Notes: generated by a model from the letters alone, not told the origin. DNA of 64,000 nt from Pseudoalteromonas holothuriae (GCF_945859825.1 NZ_CAMAPC010000002.1:372001-436000); one strand, 5' to 3'. Counted from the first letter of the stretch, positions 8,319 to 17,268 are shown. Numbers and translations are program-made.

Positions 8319-9222
8319 TTATTCGCTCCCAAAGCCATCTAAGTCACCGCCATGCCAAAGTACTGTCTCATGGTATAAACCAAGCTCAGTTGTGGCTGAG
8401 AACATGCCATAGCCATAATCTAGGCCATCATAGAGCCCTGTGGCATAGCTTACTTGTGTTGACAGTAAAGGTGATGAGGCTTTAGCGTTATTCTTTTTGA
8501 CATTGTAGGCAGCTAATTGCTGTTGCATTAATTGCAGCATACCTTCAAGAGAAGAGTACATCCCACCATGTGGCGTCAATAAACCCATGTCCCATGCTTT
8601 AGTTGGGGCGTTTTTATCATCTTTTCTATATGGCGTAACTAGCCTATTTTTTTGCTGAGAATATAACCTAGTAGGGCATAATTAAAGTTTGCATAGGCAA
8701 ATTTGCTATTTGGCTCATGTTTAAGCGGGAGGTTTTTGAGTGCTTGAAGAAGTTGTTGCTCACTATACCCGCCATTCATTGGGTCACCATCAATGCGTGA
8801 TACATTACTTGGGTAGTTAGGTAGGCCTGAGCGGTGGCTAAGTAGTGTATCTATTGTGATATGTTTTAGTTTGTTTTTATCAATTGCTAGAAAGTGCTCA
8901 GGTAACAGCTCACTTAAGTTGTCAGTTAATGATAATTTACCGTCTTCAATCAATGCCAGTGTAATGGTACTGGTGATCACTTTTGTTTGGGAGTCAATTT
9001 GGAACAAGCTATCAGGGTAATAGGCGCTGAATTCTCTCGCTTATAAACCCCGTATGCCTGTTTCAATGTCACTTTGCCATTTTCGATAATGCCGACCGAT
9101 AAAGCGGGCACATTATTAGCTTTCATATAAGCGTTAATCTCTTTTTCTATAAACGCATTATTGGCTGATGCGAGTGTTGAAATAAAGGTAAGTGCGAAAA
9201 GTGTCAAGCCGATTATTGGCAT
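8319..9222 (-). pseudogene. Decayed serine beta-lactamase-family hydrolase
   Basis: Three consecutive minus-strand fragments rebuild one secreted Beta-lactamase/penicillin-binding-like protein. The first (from 9222) carries a signal peptide ending TLASA. A one-base loss near 9030-9040 shifts it out of frame just before the catalytic SQTK (SxxK) motif, which is intact in the second fragment along with YAN (YxN). A stop and internal deletion near 8600-8640 remove roughly 90 or more residues. The last fragment ends soon after HGGDLDGF, losing the C terminus. The motifs still read well, so the decay looks recent. The original substrate is unknown. Confidence 0.85.
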
Positions 9223-9423
9223 ACTGCGTCCTTGAAATATTATAATGAATTTTGGTTAGATAATTGAGAGTATTTGAGTTGAATGCAATAATCCTATCAG
9301 TGCATTTCTAGTGCGTACAGTTTAGTATGATGTGTGTTTTTTCAGCAGGTTGCCAGTAGATTGTCAGTTCAAGGCAAAATATAAAGTGCATATTATCATG
9401 CACTTTATCTTACGGTTCCTAAA

Positions 9424-10614
9424 TTAATAAACCTTACAAATTAGGCCTTTCAGGTAAAAACCTTCAGGATAACTACCCGCAATAGGGTGATCGGCGGCTT
9501 GATTTAAACGCTCCATAATCAATAGCTCTTTACCTGCATCCAGCGCTGCATCAGCCACCACTTTTTGGAACAGGTTTTGTTCCATCAAGCCTGAACATGA
9601 AAAAGTCAATAATGTGCCACCGGGTTTTAAAATCTGCATGGCAATCATATTGATGTCTTTGTAGCCACGACATGCGCCATTGAGCTGAGCTTTACTTTCC
9701 GCAAATTTTGGTGGATCCATCACGATGGTATCGAACTGACGACCTTCATCACGGTATTGACGTAGTAATTTAAATACATCTTGTTTGACAAATTCAGCTT
9801 TTGAAAGGTCTAAATCATTGTGTTCGACATTACGTTTAGCAGTATCGAGTGCAGGTTGTGATACATCAACATTAATAACCTTTTCACAGCCACCACGCAG
9901 TGCATATAAACCAAATGTACCGGTGTAACAAAAGCAGTTTAAAACCTCTTTGCCTTTTACAAAACGTTCCAGTGCTGCACGGCTATCTCTTTGGTCAAGG
10001 TAAAACCCGGTTTTGTGGCCGTTGATGATATCAACCTCAATCTTGAAACCGTTTTCTTCTATCAATACGGGACTAGTTGGTGCATCCCCCCAAAGAGCGC
10101 CAGATGTTTTGTCTAAACCTTCCTTTTTGCGCACATCTACATCTGAGCGTTCATAAATATTACAATCGGGAAATACTTCACGCAAAGCCATGAGTAGGTC
10201 GCCTTTGTGGCGCTCAGCACCTGCACTAAGTAACTGACATACAAGATAGTTATCAAACTTGTCGATGGTGATACCAGGCAGGCCGTCAGACTCTGCTGCA
10301 GATAAGCGATAGCCTGACAACCCACCTTCAGTAATGGTTTGCTGGCGCGCATCTAATGCTCTGTGTAGGCGAGCAATAAAGAATTGTGTATCTATTTGCT
10401 CATTTTGGTCAAAGCTCCACACACGAGCGCGAATTTGTGATTCAGGGCTATAGGCTGCGGTAGCTAAATACTGCCCATCGTGAGTGTAAATAGTGACGGT
10501 ATCACCTAAGGCAGGCTTGCCCTTTATTTTCTTGATCGCTTTAGAAAAAACCCAAGGGTGTTTACGCTTTAAAGACTTTTCTCGACCGGGTTGTAAATAC
10601 AGGGCACAAGACAT
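9424..10614 (-). CDS. rlmI: RlmI, 23S rRNA m5C1962 methyltransferase
   Basis: 396 aa, equal to E. coli RlmI. An N-terminal PUA-like RNA-binding domain (about 1-75, with [12 protein letters not shown]) precedes a middle domain and a Rossmann methyltransferase fold with the SAM motif [19 protein letters not shown] and a catalytic-type TFSCSG cysteine. It methylates C1962 of 23S rRNA using S-adenosylmethionine. Monocistronic, with RBS AGGAA just before the start; divergent from the HD-domain gene. Confidence 0.95.
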   Translation of the reverse strand: MSCALYLQPGREKSLKRKHPWVFSKAIKKIKGKPALGDTVTIYTHDGQYLATAAYSPESQIRARVWSFDQNEQIDTQFFIARLHRALDARQQTITEGGLSGYRLSAAESDGLPGITIDKFDNYLVCQLLSAGAERHKGDLLMALREVFPDCNIYERSDVDVRKKEGLDKTSGALWGDAPTSPVLIEENGFKIEVDIINGHKTGFYLDQRDSRAALERFVKGKEVLNCFCYTGTFGLYALRGGCEKVINVDVSQPALDTAKRNVEHNDLDLSKAEFVKQDVFKLLRQYRDEGRQFDTIVMDPPKFAESKAQLNGACRGYKDINMIAMQILKPGGTLLTFSCSGLMEQNLFQKVVADAALDAGKELLIMERLNQAADHPIAGSYPEGFYLKGLICKVY

Positions 10615-10762
10615 AAAAATTCCTTACTAAATAGAATGCTTGCCATTTTAGTGAAGGCCATGCCAACATACAATCACAACCTAGAATTATGTTCTGTGTT
10701 GAATTAATCCTAACCATATGCGTATGAAAGGGCAGCTTTAACAACGTTTAAAAGAGAGTGTA

Positions 10763-11389
10763 ATGCAAGATATAGAACAGGCATGTAAAAATTTTATGTT
10801 AAACAGTATATTTGCTGATACGGCCCATGATTTAACCCATATACAAAGAGTGGTAAAAACCGCCAAGCAGCTAGCAGAACAAGAGCAAGCTGATGTGGCT
10901 GTTGTTCTGCCCGCAGCTTGGTTGCACGACTGTGTCGCAGTGGCTAAAAATCACCCAGATCGTCCGCGGGCGTCAAAACTTGCAGCAGATAAAGCAATCA
11001 CGTTCCTGCGTTCAATCGATTATGATGAGTCAAAACTAGACGCTATTCATCATGCCATAGTTGCACATAGCTTTAGTGCGAATGTGATGCCTGAGACACT
11101 AGAGGCTAAGGTTGTACAAGATGCAGATAGAATGGATGCGCTAGGTGCGATAGGTGTGAGCCGCTGTATGAAAGTCGGTGGCGCAATCGCGAGACACTTA
11201 TATCATCCAGATGACCCATTTTGCGAATTACGAGAAGCGGATGATATGCGCTATACGCTTGATCACTTTTTTGTAAAGTTATTACATATTGCAGAGCAAA
11301 TGCAGACTGCTTCAGCACAAGCGGAGGCGCGAAAGCGCACTGACTTTATGTGTACTTTTTTAGATCAGCTTAAGCAAGAAATAGCGTAA
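10763..11389 (+). CDS. HD-domain phosphohydrolase, YedJ-like
   Basis: 208 aa. A complete HD signature is visible: His in HDLTH, the metal-binding pair in WLHDC and the distal Asp in QDADRMDALG. The C-terminal segment with GGAIARHLYHPDDPF and a helical end resembles E. coli YedJ and related predicted metal-dependent phosphohydrolases. The substrate is not known. Cytoplasmic, no signal peptide. RBS AGAGAG precedes the ATG. It converges on the channel gene with only 12 bases between them. Confidence 0.85.
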   Translation: MQDIEQACKNFMLNSIFADTAHDLTHIQRVVKTAKQLAEQEQADVAVVLPAAWLHDCVAVAKNHPDRPRASKLAADKAITFLRSIDYDESKLDAIHHAIVAHSFSANVMPETLEAKVVQDADRMDALGAIGVSRCMKVGGAIARHLYHPDDPFCELREADDMRYTLDHFFVKLLHIAEQMQTASAQAEARKRTDFMCTFLDQLKQEIA

Positions 11390-11401
11390 GTAAAATGTAT
11401 C

Positions 11402-12382
11402 TTAACGCGTCATACGCTTAACAAATACGACCACAAATAATGCCAACGAGAAACTACCCGTGAAAGCTTCAATGGCAGCGATAAATCGAGATACTCCAAT
11501 GGGTGTTATATCTCCATATCCTAGCGTGGTAAAAGTAACGACACTAAAATAAAAGCTATTAAGTAGGGCGCTGATATTTTCGCTGATAGAGTTGGCTGCA
11601 TTGAGTTGTAAGAGTTGATCTTCATATGAAACGCCAAATAAGAAGTAGAGCAATGCACATACAACAATCATTGCCAAACTAAATCGAATCACATTTTCTG
11701 GCTTCTCACCATAACCGCAAAGCAAGTTGATAAAACTTGAAACCAACCTGCGCTGTGAATATTTTGGATACTGTTGGTGGCGCATACGCAGCTCTTGATA
11801 GGTATATTTTCCGGCCATTTCAAATAAGCCTTGTTGTTCTGCGCCTTTTCTTAAAGAACGGTAAATCTCTTCTGATTGTAAAAATAAGTCGTTAGCATCG
11901 TTTATACGCTTTTCTTTCAAAGCTAAGAGACCCTGTTGCTCCTGAAGCAATTTATCTCCAAGATACAGGTTGTCAATCCGAGTGCTACTTAATTTAAGAC
12001 CAAGTAAGTTGGTGTCCTCTAAGTGACAGCAATGCAGATTCGCTTCTCTAAGGTCTGCTTTCATTAATGAAGCACCACGAAACGTATTATTGAATAAATG
12101 TGCCCCTCTTAAATTCGCACGATAAAAATTACCATACGACAGGTCATAGCCATTATTATCACCAAATTTGACTAAATTGAGTCCCTCAAGGTTGGCGCGT
12201 TTGAGTTCTAGGCCTTGTAATAAACCGCCTCGCTTGGCATAGCGTTCAAGCTTTTGCGTTAACTCCAAACCACTTTTGTCAAACTTTGAGTCATGCCAAA
12301 AACACAACCCTGAACCCATATCAATTTCCTTACAATGCTGGCCATCGGGTGATTTATACTGACAACATGGTTTATCACTCAT
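11402..12382 (-). CDS. Pentapeptide-repeat protein fused to a two-helix potassium channel
   Basis: 326 aa with three parts. Residues 1-32 hold a cysteine cluster (C6, C7, C17, C27, H30) suggestive of a metal site. Residues about 55-145 are pentapeptide repeats (ANLRG, ASLMK ADLRE ANLHC and neighbours). The C-terminal 100 residues hold two membrane helices around a pore loop with selectivity filter TLGYGD, as in Ion_trans_2 potassium channels. A helical linker with basic residues lies between. Inferred: an inner-membrane K+ channel gated or anchored by its cytoplasmic repeat domain. Confidence 0.85.
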   Translation of the reverse strand: MSDKPCCQYKSPDGQHCKEIDMGSGLCFWHDSKFDKSGLELTQKLERYAKRGGLLQGLELKRANLEGLNLVKFGDNNGYDLSYGNFYRANLRGAHLFNNTFRGASLMKADLREANLHCCHLEDTNLLGLKLSSTRIDNLYLGDKLLQEQQGLLALKEKRINDANDLFLQSEEIYRSLRKGAEQQGLFEMAGKYTYQELRMRHQQYPKYSQRRLVSSFINLLCGYGEKPENVIRFSLAMIVVCALLYFLFGVSYEDQLLQLNAANSISENISALLNSFYFSVVTFTTLGYGDITPIGVSRFIAAIEAFTGSFSLALFVVVFVKRMTR

Positions 12383-12474
12383 AAGTATCTGATCTTTTTT
12401 GTCTATATATTTTATTAGATTAGCAGCTAATTTAAGGGGTAGAATGGCCTTAGTGTAATTATTTTTAGATTAAG

Positions 12475-13152
12475 ATGTTTGAATATCAATTAAAACTCAG
12501 TAAAAGACGCCGCACCGTTGCGTTAAAAGTGACAGATAATGGCGTTCAGGTATATGCGCCATATGGTGTGTGTGAAAGTGACATTGACCGCTGGCTAAGA
12601 AGTAAAAAGCTATGGGTTACTCAGCAGCAGGAAATACTTGCACAAGGTGTACAGCAGCAAGTGCCATGGGTCAGTGGCAAAGTACTTATCTTTGGTCATG
12701 AATACGACTTTGTTTGTAATTCACAAGTGACTTCACGGGTAGACCATCAACAGAAACGTGTAACTGTGCGTAAGGTTGCGCATTCAACAATTAAATCAAT
12801 CCGTACAGCGCTTATTAAACTATTAAATGTAGAGCTGGAGCAGTATGTCGACAGTCGTTTACATAGTCTGAGTGTACAAATGGACTCACCAATAAGGAGT
12901 GTAAGGTTTAGAGAGTACAAAAGTCGCTGGGGGAGTTGTTCAAGCCAGTATGCACTTACGTTCAATGTACTGTTGGCTGGTGCGCCTAAGCGAATGATAG
13001 ATTATGTACTTATTCATGAACTGGCGCATTGTCATGTACTGGCACATAATCGCGCGTTTTGGTCAATTGTAGCAAGGTATGATAAAGATTATAAAATTGC
13101 TACTAATTGGTTTAAAAATGAAGGTAAACAATTATTTATTAGCAAAACCTAA
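12475..13152 (+). CDS. YgjP-type zinc metalloprotease (M48-like, DUF45)
   Basis: 225 aa. The C-terminal half carries the zinc motif HELAH in the family-typical context IHELAHCHVLAHNRAFW, preceded by the RYKSRWGSC-like segment REYKSRWGSCSS. The N-terminal half is a small beta-rich domain. Family members are predicted cytoplasmic metal-dependent hydrolases; a precise substrate is not established. Monocistronic. The stop lies 3 bases before the tRNA-Tyr genes on the opposite strand. Confidence 0.85.
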   Translation: MFEYQLKLSKRRRTVALKVTDNGVQVYAPYGVCESDIDRWLRSKKLWVTQQQEILAQGVQQQVPWVSGKVLIFGHEYDFVCNSQVTSRVDHQQKRVTVRKVAHSTIKSIRTALIKLLNVELEQYVDSRLHSLSVQMDSPIRSVRFREYKSRWGSCSSQYALTFNVLLAGAPKRMIDYVLIHELAHCHVLAHNRAFWSIVARYDKDYKIATNWFKNEGKQLFISKT

Positions 13153-13155
13153 GAG

Positions 13156-13240
13156 TGGTGGAGGGAGCTGGATTCGAACCAGCGAAGGCAGTGCCGTCAG
13201 ATTTACAGTCTGATCCCTTTGGCCGCTCGGGAACCCCTCC
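13156..13240 (-). tRNA. tRNA-Tyr (GUA), promoter-distal copy
   Basis: 85 nt including CCA, with acceptor stem GGAGGGG/CTCCCTCC region, anticodon loop CTGTAAA (GTA), long variable arm and T arm GGTTCGAATCC. Identical to the copy at 13261, 20 bases away; the two are presumably co-transcribed leftward. Confidence 0.97.
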
Positions 13241-13260
13241 GAATTGTATGTTTTTGTTGT

Positions 13261-13345
13261 TGGTGGAGGGAGCTGGATTCGAACCAGCGAAGGCAGTGCC
13301 GTCAGATTTACAGTCTGATCCCTTTGGCCGCTCGGGAACCCCTCC
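13261..13345 (-). tRNA. tRNA-Tyr (GUA), promoter-proximal copy
   Basis: Identical 85-nt copy of the class II tRNA-Tyr with encoded CCA. Tandem tyrosine tRNAs are common in gammaproteobacteria. Confidence 0.97.
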
Positions 13346-13360
13346 TAAACAACGGCGCTG

Positions 13361-13388
13361 ATAATATCAAAGTTTCTTATTAAGTAAA
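13361..13388 (-). promoter_or_regulatory. Promoter of the tRNA-Tyr pair
   Basis: On the minus strand, TTTACT (13388-13383), a 16-base spacer and TATTAT (13366-13361) are followed by a GC-rich CAGCGCC discriminator and then the tRNAs. Confidence 0.5.
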
Positions 13389-13457
13389 GAAAAGGACTAA
13401 AGAAATTTAAAAAAATGCCGATAAAGGTATAGATTTGTAATTAATTGGTGAAACTCC

Positions 13458-13979
13458 ATGCAACTTGGTGTGATATTAACCAGAGAAGATCAGCTCGGTA
13501 GCGCATTGTCTGTGAGTGTGGCAGAACATCGCAGAGCCGATTTTGCTATGTTATTGTCGATGTTGTCGCAAGACGCGCTAGATTTTAGCCAGTTTAATTT
13601 ACCACAAGCGCAACTAGACGAAGCAGATTTATCTGAGTCCGCACTCAAAAAAGAATTACAGATTGGGCCACAGCAAACTTTAGCGCCTGAGCAGTTTGAT
13701 ATGTTAATTGGGCAACACAATGCTAAGTTGCTTGAAAAAGGTAGCTTAACCACTTTAAAGTTAAAGCAGTATTTAGCACCAGAGCCAATGACAATCCGTG
13801 ATGATAAAGCACATATTCCATTTGCTATTATCGATAATTGCGACTTGCCAGTGAGAAAGCGGTTGGAGGCAATGAAAAGCGGTAGCATTCAAGCGGACAG
13901 ACCTGCAATGAATGCTGCGGGTTTTTATGATCAACTTGCAGATGGGCAAATGCAAAGTGCTTTGCAACTAACCGCTTAA
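13458..13979 (+). CDS. VC2046/SO_2500-family protein of unknown function
   Basis: 173 aa, cytoplasmic, no signal peptide or membrane helix. The N-terminal segment with EHRRADFAMLLSMLSQDALDFSQF resembles a conserved family found in Vibrio and Shewanella (VC2046/SO_2500) whose function is unknown; I recognise the family from this motif only. The rest is Gln/Leu-rich and predicted helical. Its stop is immediately followed by the left end of a mobile-like repeat, so its native downstream sequence is gone. Confidence 0.65.
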   Translation: MQLGVILTREDQLGSALSVSVAEHRRADFAMLLSMLSQDALDFSQFNLPQAQLDEADLSESALKKELQIGPQQTLAPEQFDMLIGQHNAKLLEKGSLTTLKLKQYLAPEPMTIRDDKAHIPFAIIDNCDLPVRKRLEAMKSGSIQADRPAMNAAGFYDQLADGQMQSALQLTA

Positions 13980-14334
13980 TTAGGGTATGTATATTTTTTT
14001 GTGTGTTTTTACAGCAGTGAGTTTATGGTTTAGGCAAGGTAGGGGATGCCCCGCAGAAACGACGTCGCAAACTGTGTTAAAAATGACTTATGTAGAATGA
14101 CTACATACCGGAATTATTGCCTTGCTACTAAGTCATTTATCTATCGCAATATCTGAGCATTTATTTAATGTAATTGGTATAAATCGTCAACTTGGCTGCA
14201 CGATGAGTTCAACTAAAGCCAGCCTCGACTTTGTTCTTTGCAACTGACATAAGCCATTATGCTGTATTGCTCATTTCGCGTATCGAAAGTCTTTGATTTG
14301 AAAAAATTCATATATCGAAGATAAACAGCCCCTA
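13980..14334. repeat. MITE-like element, complete copy 2
   Basis: A 355-base non-coding element exactly fills the gap between the stop of the 13458 gene and the stop of the YchJ-like gene. The right end AAGATAAACAGCCCCTA (14318-14334) is nearly the reverse complement of the TAGGGGCTGTTGATCTT end near 200. The left end starts TTAGGG. Inside are the GTGTGTTTTTACAGCAG block and the core module (14066-14183), including a perfect hairpin TATGTAG-AATGA-CTACATA at about 14090-14108. The YchJ stop codon TAG (14334-14332) lies inside the right inverted repeat. Confidence 0.7.
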
Positions 14335-14790
14335 GTTGCTATGGCATTTTTTAAATTTCTTACCGCTACCACAAGGGCAGTCATCGTTTCTATTTATCTT
14401 TTTTTCAGGAGTAGGGTAAATAGTGCCATTAAGATATTTCCACTGCTCAGACTCTTTGATAAAAAAAGATTTTTCATGAAGCATACATGATTTATTATCA
14501 GCGATATAAGCTGCTTTAAATTCAACGTAGCTACCTTCTTGTGTATCTTCAGTATCTAATATTTCGAGTTTAATAAACTCAACAGCATCAGCAAAAGCTA
14601 AAATATCTTCAATACTATGATTATGTTGCTCACTTTGAGCATAGCTATTTCTTATATATTGAGCATTTTTAGTGCAATAAGCACTATAACGAGAGCGCAT
14701 AAGTTGCTCTGCGGTTGTTGGATGTTGCGACTTTTCAATGAATGGCCCGCAACATTGTTTAAATGGGGCATCACTTGGGCAATAGCACAT
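14332..14790 (-). CDS. YchJ-like SEC-C motif protein (UPF0225)
   Basis: 152 aa. The N-terminal cysteine motif CYCPSDAPFKQCCGPF and the C-terminal SEC-C zinc motif CPCGSGKKFKKCH bracket a YchJ domain with AEQLMRSRYSAY. This arrangement matches E. coli YchJ, whose role is not firmly established; SEC-C motifs bind zinc. Its last codon and stop run into the MITE-like element. Upstream, on the same strand, lies sulA (12-base gap). Confidence 0.9.
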   Translation of the reverse strand: MCYCPSDAPFKQCCGPFIEKSQHPTTAEQLMRSRYSAYCTKNAQYIRNSYAQSEQHNHSIEDILAFADAVEFIKLEILDTEDTQEGSYVEFKAAYIADNKSCMLHEKSFFIKESEQWKYLNGTIYPTPEKKINRNDDCPCGSGKKFKKCHSN

Positions 14791-14802
14791 GGTGTGTACA
14801 AA

Positions 14803-15240
14803 TTAAGATATCAATTCGGGTATTGTACATGTTTCTTGTTGCTTAGCTTTAGAAAAACAAAAGATATCTGTGTTTGAGTTAGGTAAGTGCATATTCTCAA
14901 GTTCAGAAGGGCCGAGTATGTCAACCCATGTAATTACCGCAGCAAAGTTACCATTATTTAACGCAGATGTGAGCACATAATTTAAATCAACAATATGCTT
15001 TCGTCTTATCACTAATAATTTGCTGGCATCTACAGAGCAGCTATCCATCATGCTTTTACTGGGAATATTGTCTGGAGCAATCAATAACGTCCAGCCCTTT
15101 TTTTGATTACGTTGATGTACAATTTTTAATAGCTCTAAACTGGCACATATATCGTCCTCAATTTTAACATGATGATGGTTAGTTGCCGAAACTTTCGATA
15201 AACCGGAAGATACGCTTAAAACTGAACTTGTGTGTAACAT
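14803..15240 (-). CDS. sulA: SulA-like SOS cell-division inhibitor
   Basis: 145 aa from the ATG at 15240. The frame is open further upstream, but that would place the start within or beyond the LexA box. Similarity to E. coli SulA is visible along the core: WTLLIAPDN, then SCSVDASKLLVIRRKHI, then the helix VLTSALNNGNFAAVITW. SulA binds FtsZ and blocks ring assembly after DNA damage. The LexA-like site just upstream supports the call. YchJ follows 12 bases downstream and may be co-transcribed. Confidence 0.88.
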   Translation of the reverse strand: MLHTSSVLSVSSGLSKVSATNHHHVKIEDDICASLELLKIVHQRNQKKGWTLLIAPDNIPSKSMMDSCSVDASKLLVIRRKHIVDLNYVLTSALNNGNFAAVITWVDILGPSELENMHLPNSNTDIFCFSKAKQQETCTIPELIS

Positions 15241-15261
15241 AATCAACTCACTGGTGCTATA

Positions 15262-15281
15262 TACAGTATTTGTATACAGTA
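15262..15281 (-). promoter_or_regulatory. LexA (SOS) box of sulA
   Basis: On the minus strand the site reads TACTGTATACAAATACTGTA, matching the E. coli consensus TACTGTATATATATACAGTA at 17 of 20 positions by eye. It lies 21 bases before the sulA ATG. A second CTGTATA half-site (15284-15290) lies beside it. Confidence 0.75.
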
Positions 15282-15408
15282 GTTTATACAGTTGTTGGAT
15301 GCAAGGAAAAATTGTCAGTTTTTTATACAAATTTACTTATTTAAGCGCACATCGCAGCATAATGAAATAGTCATAGTATTGAAATTAATAACTTTTAGGG
15401 TGCTTGTA

Positions 15409-15858
15409 CTAAGACTGAATAAAAGTGAGTTGATGTATTTGCTCGTACAATGTTGCAGCATAGCAATGAGCATCTTTAATACGTTTAGTCGAAAGGTGGG
15501 GTTTGAGTTGTTCTATCATTGCATTTGCAGCTTCCATACCTTGGCTTTGAGCAAGTGTTAGCCAAGCCATACCATGAAACGGGCTCTGAGGTACGCCTTG
15601 CCCTTTTACAAATAACAATCCCAGATAAAACTGTGCTTTATTATTGCCCGACATAGCTGCCAGCCTAAACCATTTTGCAGCAAGCGGGTAAGATTGCTCT
15701 TTAAGGTAGTATAAGCCTTTCTTAAATGCTGCTTGTGGATCATTGTCCTCAGGTAATTTAGCCTCACTATTTAAAGGCGCTGTGACAAAGTTCAGCACAT
15801 TAAGTAGTTGTTGCTCCAAATCTTGGCTTGATGAATTTTCAAATTGTTCTCGTTCCAT
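15409..15858 (-). CDS. Sel1-like repeat protein
   Basis: 149 aa, no signal peptide. Two to three Sel1/TPR-like helix pairs are visible: QAAFKKGLYYLKEQSYPLAAKWFRLAA, then SGNNKAQFYLGLLFVKGQGVPQS, then a degenerate third with WLTLAQSQGMEAANAM. Such repeats mediate protein-protein contacts; the partner is unknown. Transcribed leftward, divergent from the purine permease, so the two share an upstream region. Confidence 0.75.
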   Translation of the reverse strand: MEREQFENSSSQDLEQQLLNVLNFVTAPLNSEAKLPEDNDPQAAFKKGLYYLKEQSYPLAAKWFRLAAMSGNNKAQFYLGLLFVKGQGVPQSPFHGMAWLTLAQSQGMEAANAMIEQLKPHLSTKRIKDAHCYAATLYEQIHQLTFIQS

Positions 15859-15920
15859 AGTCTAACCGCAATAATAAACCTATAAGCAAGTGTAGTTGAA
15901 TTTTAACTAAATTGTCCGAA

Positions 15921-15935
15921 TAAACCAGTGGTTTA
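15921..15935. promoter_or_regulatory. 15-bp perfect palindrome between the Sel1 gene and the purine permease
   Basis: TAAACCAGTGGTTTA is a perfect 7-1-7 inverted repeat, 44 bases before the permease ATG at 15979. It overlaps a plausible promoter (TTGTCC 15912-15917, then TATGTT 15934-15939). This is a good position for a repressor operator. No known regulator was assigned. Confidence 0.5.
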
Positions 15936-15978
15936 TGTTAAAATCCAATCACTTGTTTCCAATTTTAAAACTCTCGTT

Positions 15979-17268
15979 ATGTTAGAACGCATTTTTGCCA
16001 TACGCCAGCAAGGTTCCACAGTAAAAACCGAAATTGTAGCGGGGCTGACAACCTTTGTTACTATGGTCTATATCATTTTTGTTAACCCACCGATGCTTGC
16101 TCAAGCTGGCATCGATATGGGCGCTGCGTTTGTAGCAACGTGTATCGCCGCTGCAATAGGCTGCTTTATTATGGGGTTTTGGGCAAATTACCCGCTTGCT
16201 CTGGCACCAGGTATGGGGCTCAACGCATTCTTTACGTATGGTGTGGTTTTGGGAATGGGGCATACATGGCAATCAGCATTAGGGGCCGTATTTTTATCCG
16301 GTTGCTTATTTTTATTGTTAAGTATATTTAAAGTCAGAGAGTGGGTTATCCAAGCAATACCTCTGGTATTGAAACAAGCAATTGCGACAGGTATTGGCGC
16401 ATTTTTGGCACTTATAGCACTTAAAAATGCAGGTATTATTGTGGCGAGTCCCGCAACATTAGTACAGCTTGGTGATATTACTCAGGCGGGTCCACTGCTG
16501 GCCATATTTAGCTTTTTTATTATTGCTTCACTGATGTTTAGAGAGGTAAAAAGTGCAGTTTTAATCAGTATTTTTTTAGTGACGGGTATTGCTTGGAGTT
16601 TAGATCTAGTTTCTTACCAAGGTTTCATATCAGCCCCTCCGAGTATAGTGCCGACTTTGCTGGAGCTAGATATTAGCAGCGCCTTGGAGCTATCGATGCT
16701 GAGTGTGGTATTTGCATTCTTATTTGTTGACTTATTTGATACGTCAGGCACGTTAGTTGCCGTAACACATAAAGCGGGATTGGCAGATGAACATGGTAAA
16801 ATGCCCCGATTAGGGCGAGCCTTGTCAGCTGATAGCACTGCGACAATTGCAGGTTCAATGCTTGGCACGTCCACTACAACATCTTATATAGAGTCAGTCT
16901 CAGGTGTGTCTGTTGGTGGTAAAACTGGGTTAACAGCTGTGATTGTTGGTATGTGCTTTTTATTAATGATGTTTTTTGCACCATTGGCAAAAATGGTTCC
17001 TGCTTATGCAACCGCTGGTGCAATATTGTATGTGGCGGTTTTAATGCTACAAAATCTAAAATTTGTTAATTGGGACGATATGAGTGATGCTATCCCAGTG
17101 AGCGTTGTGTTGTTGATGACACCACTGACCTTTTCAATTGCACATGGCATTGCACTTGGCTTTATCGCTTACACTGTGGTTAAGGTTGTGTGTGATAAAG
17201 CTCAAGAGGTGAGTGTCAGTGTATGGTTATTAACGTTGTTATTTATCGTTAAATTTGCATTTGAGTAA
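15979..17268 (+). CDS. NCS2-family guanine/hypoxanthine permease
   Basis: 429 aa from the ATG at 15979. A GTG at 15928 would extend it by 17 residues, but that codon lies inside the palindrome and promoter-like sequence. Family marks of the AzgA-like/GhxP branch are present: GLTTFVTMVYIIFVNP, LAPGMGLNAFFTYGVV, FLFVDLFDTSGTLV and TSTTTSYIESVSGVSVGGKTGL. About 12-14 membrane segments. Inferred to be a proton-coupled importer of guanine/hypoxanthine; exact base specificity cannot be read from sequence. Confidence 0.88.
   Translation: MLERIFAIRQQGSTVKTEIVAGLTTFVTMVYIIFVNPPMLAQAGIDMGAAFVATCIAAAIGCFIMGFWANYPLALAPGMGLNAFFTYGVVLGMGHTWQSALGAVFLSGCLFLLLSIFKVREWVIQAIPLVLKQAIATGIGAFLALIALKNAGIIVASPATLVQLGDITQAGPLLAIFSFFIIASLMFREVKSAVLISIFLVTGIAWSLDLVSYQGFISAPPSIVPTLLELDISSALELSMLSVVFAFLFVDLFDTSGTLVAVTHKAGLADEHGKMPRLGRALSADSTATIAGSMLGTSTTTSYIESVSGVSVGGKTGLTAVIVGMCFLLMMFFAPLAKMVPAYATAGAILYVAVLMLQNLKFVNWDDMSDAIPVSVVLLMTPLTFSIAHGIALGFIAYTVVKVVCDKAQEVSVSVWLLTLLFIVKFAFE

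Noticed and set aside
13155..13361. A 68-codon plus-strand ORF with two VEGAGFEPAK repeats.
   Set aside because: It is the reverse complement of the two tRNA-Tyr genes; this false protein is a known artefact of tRNA loci.
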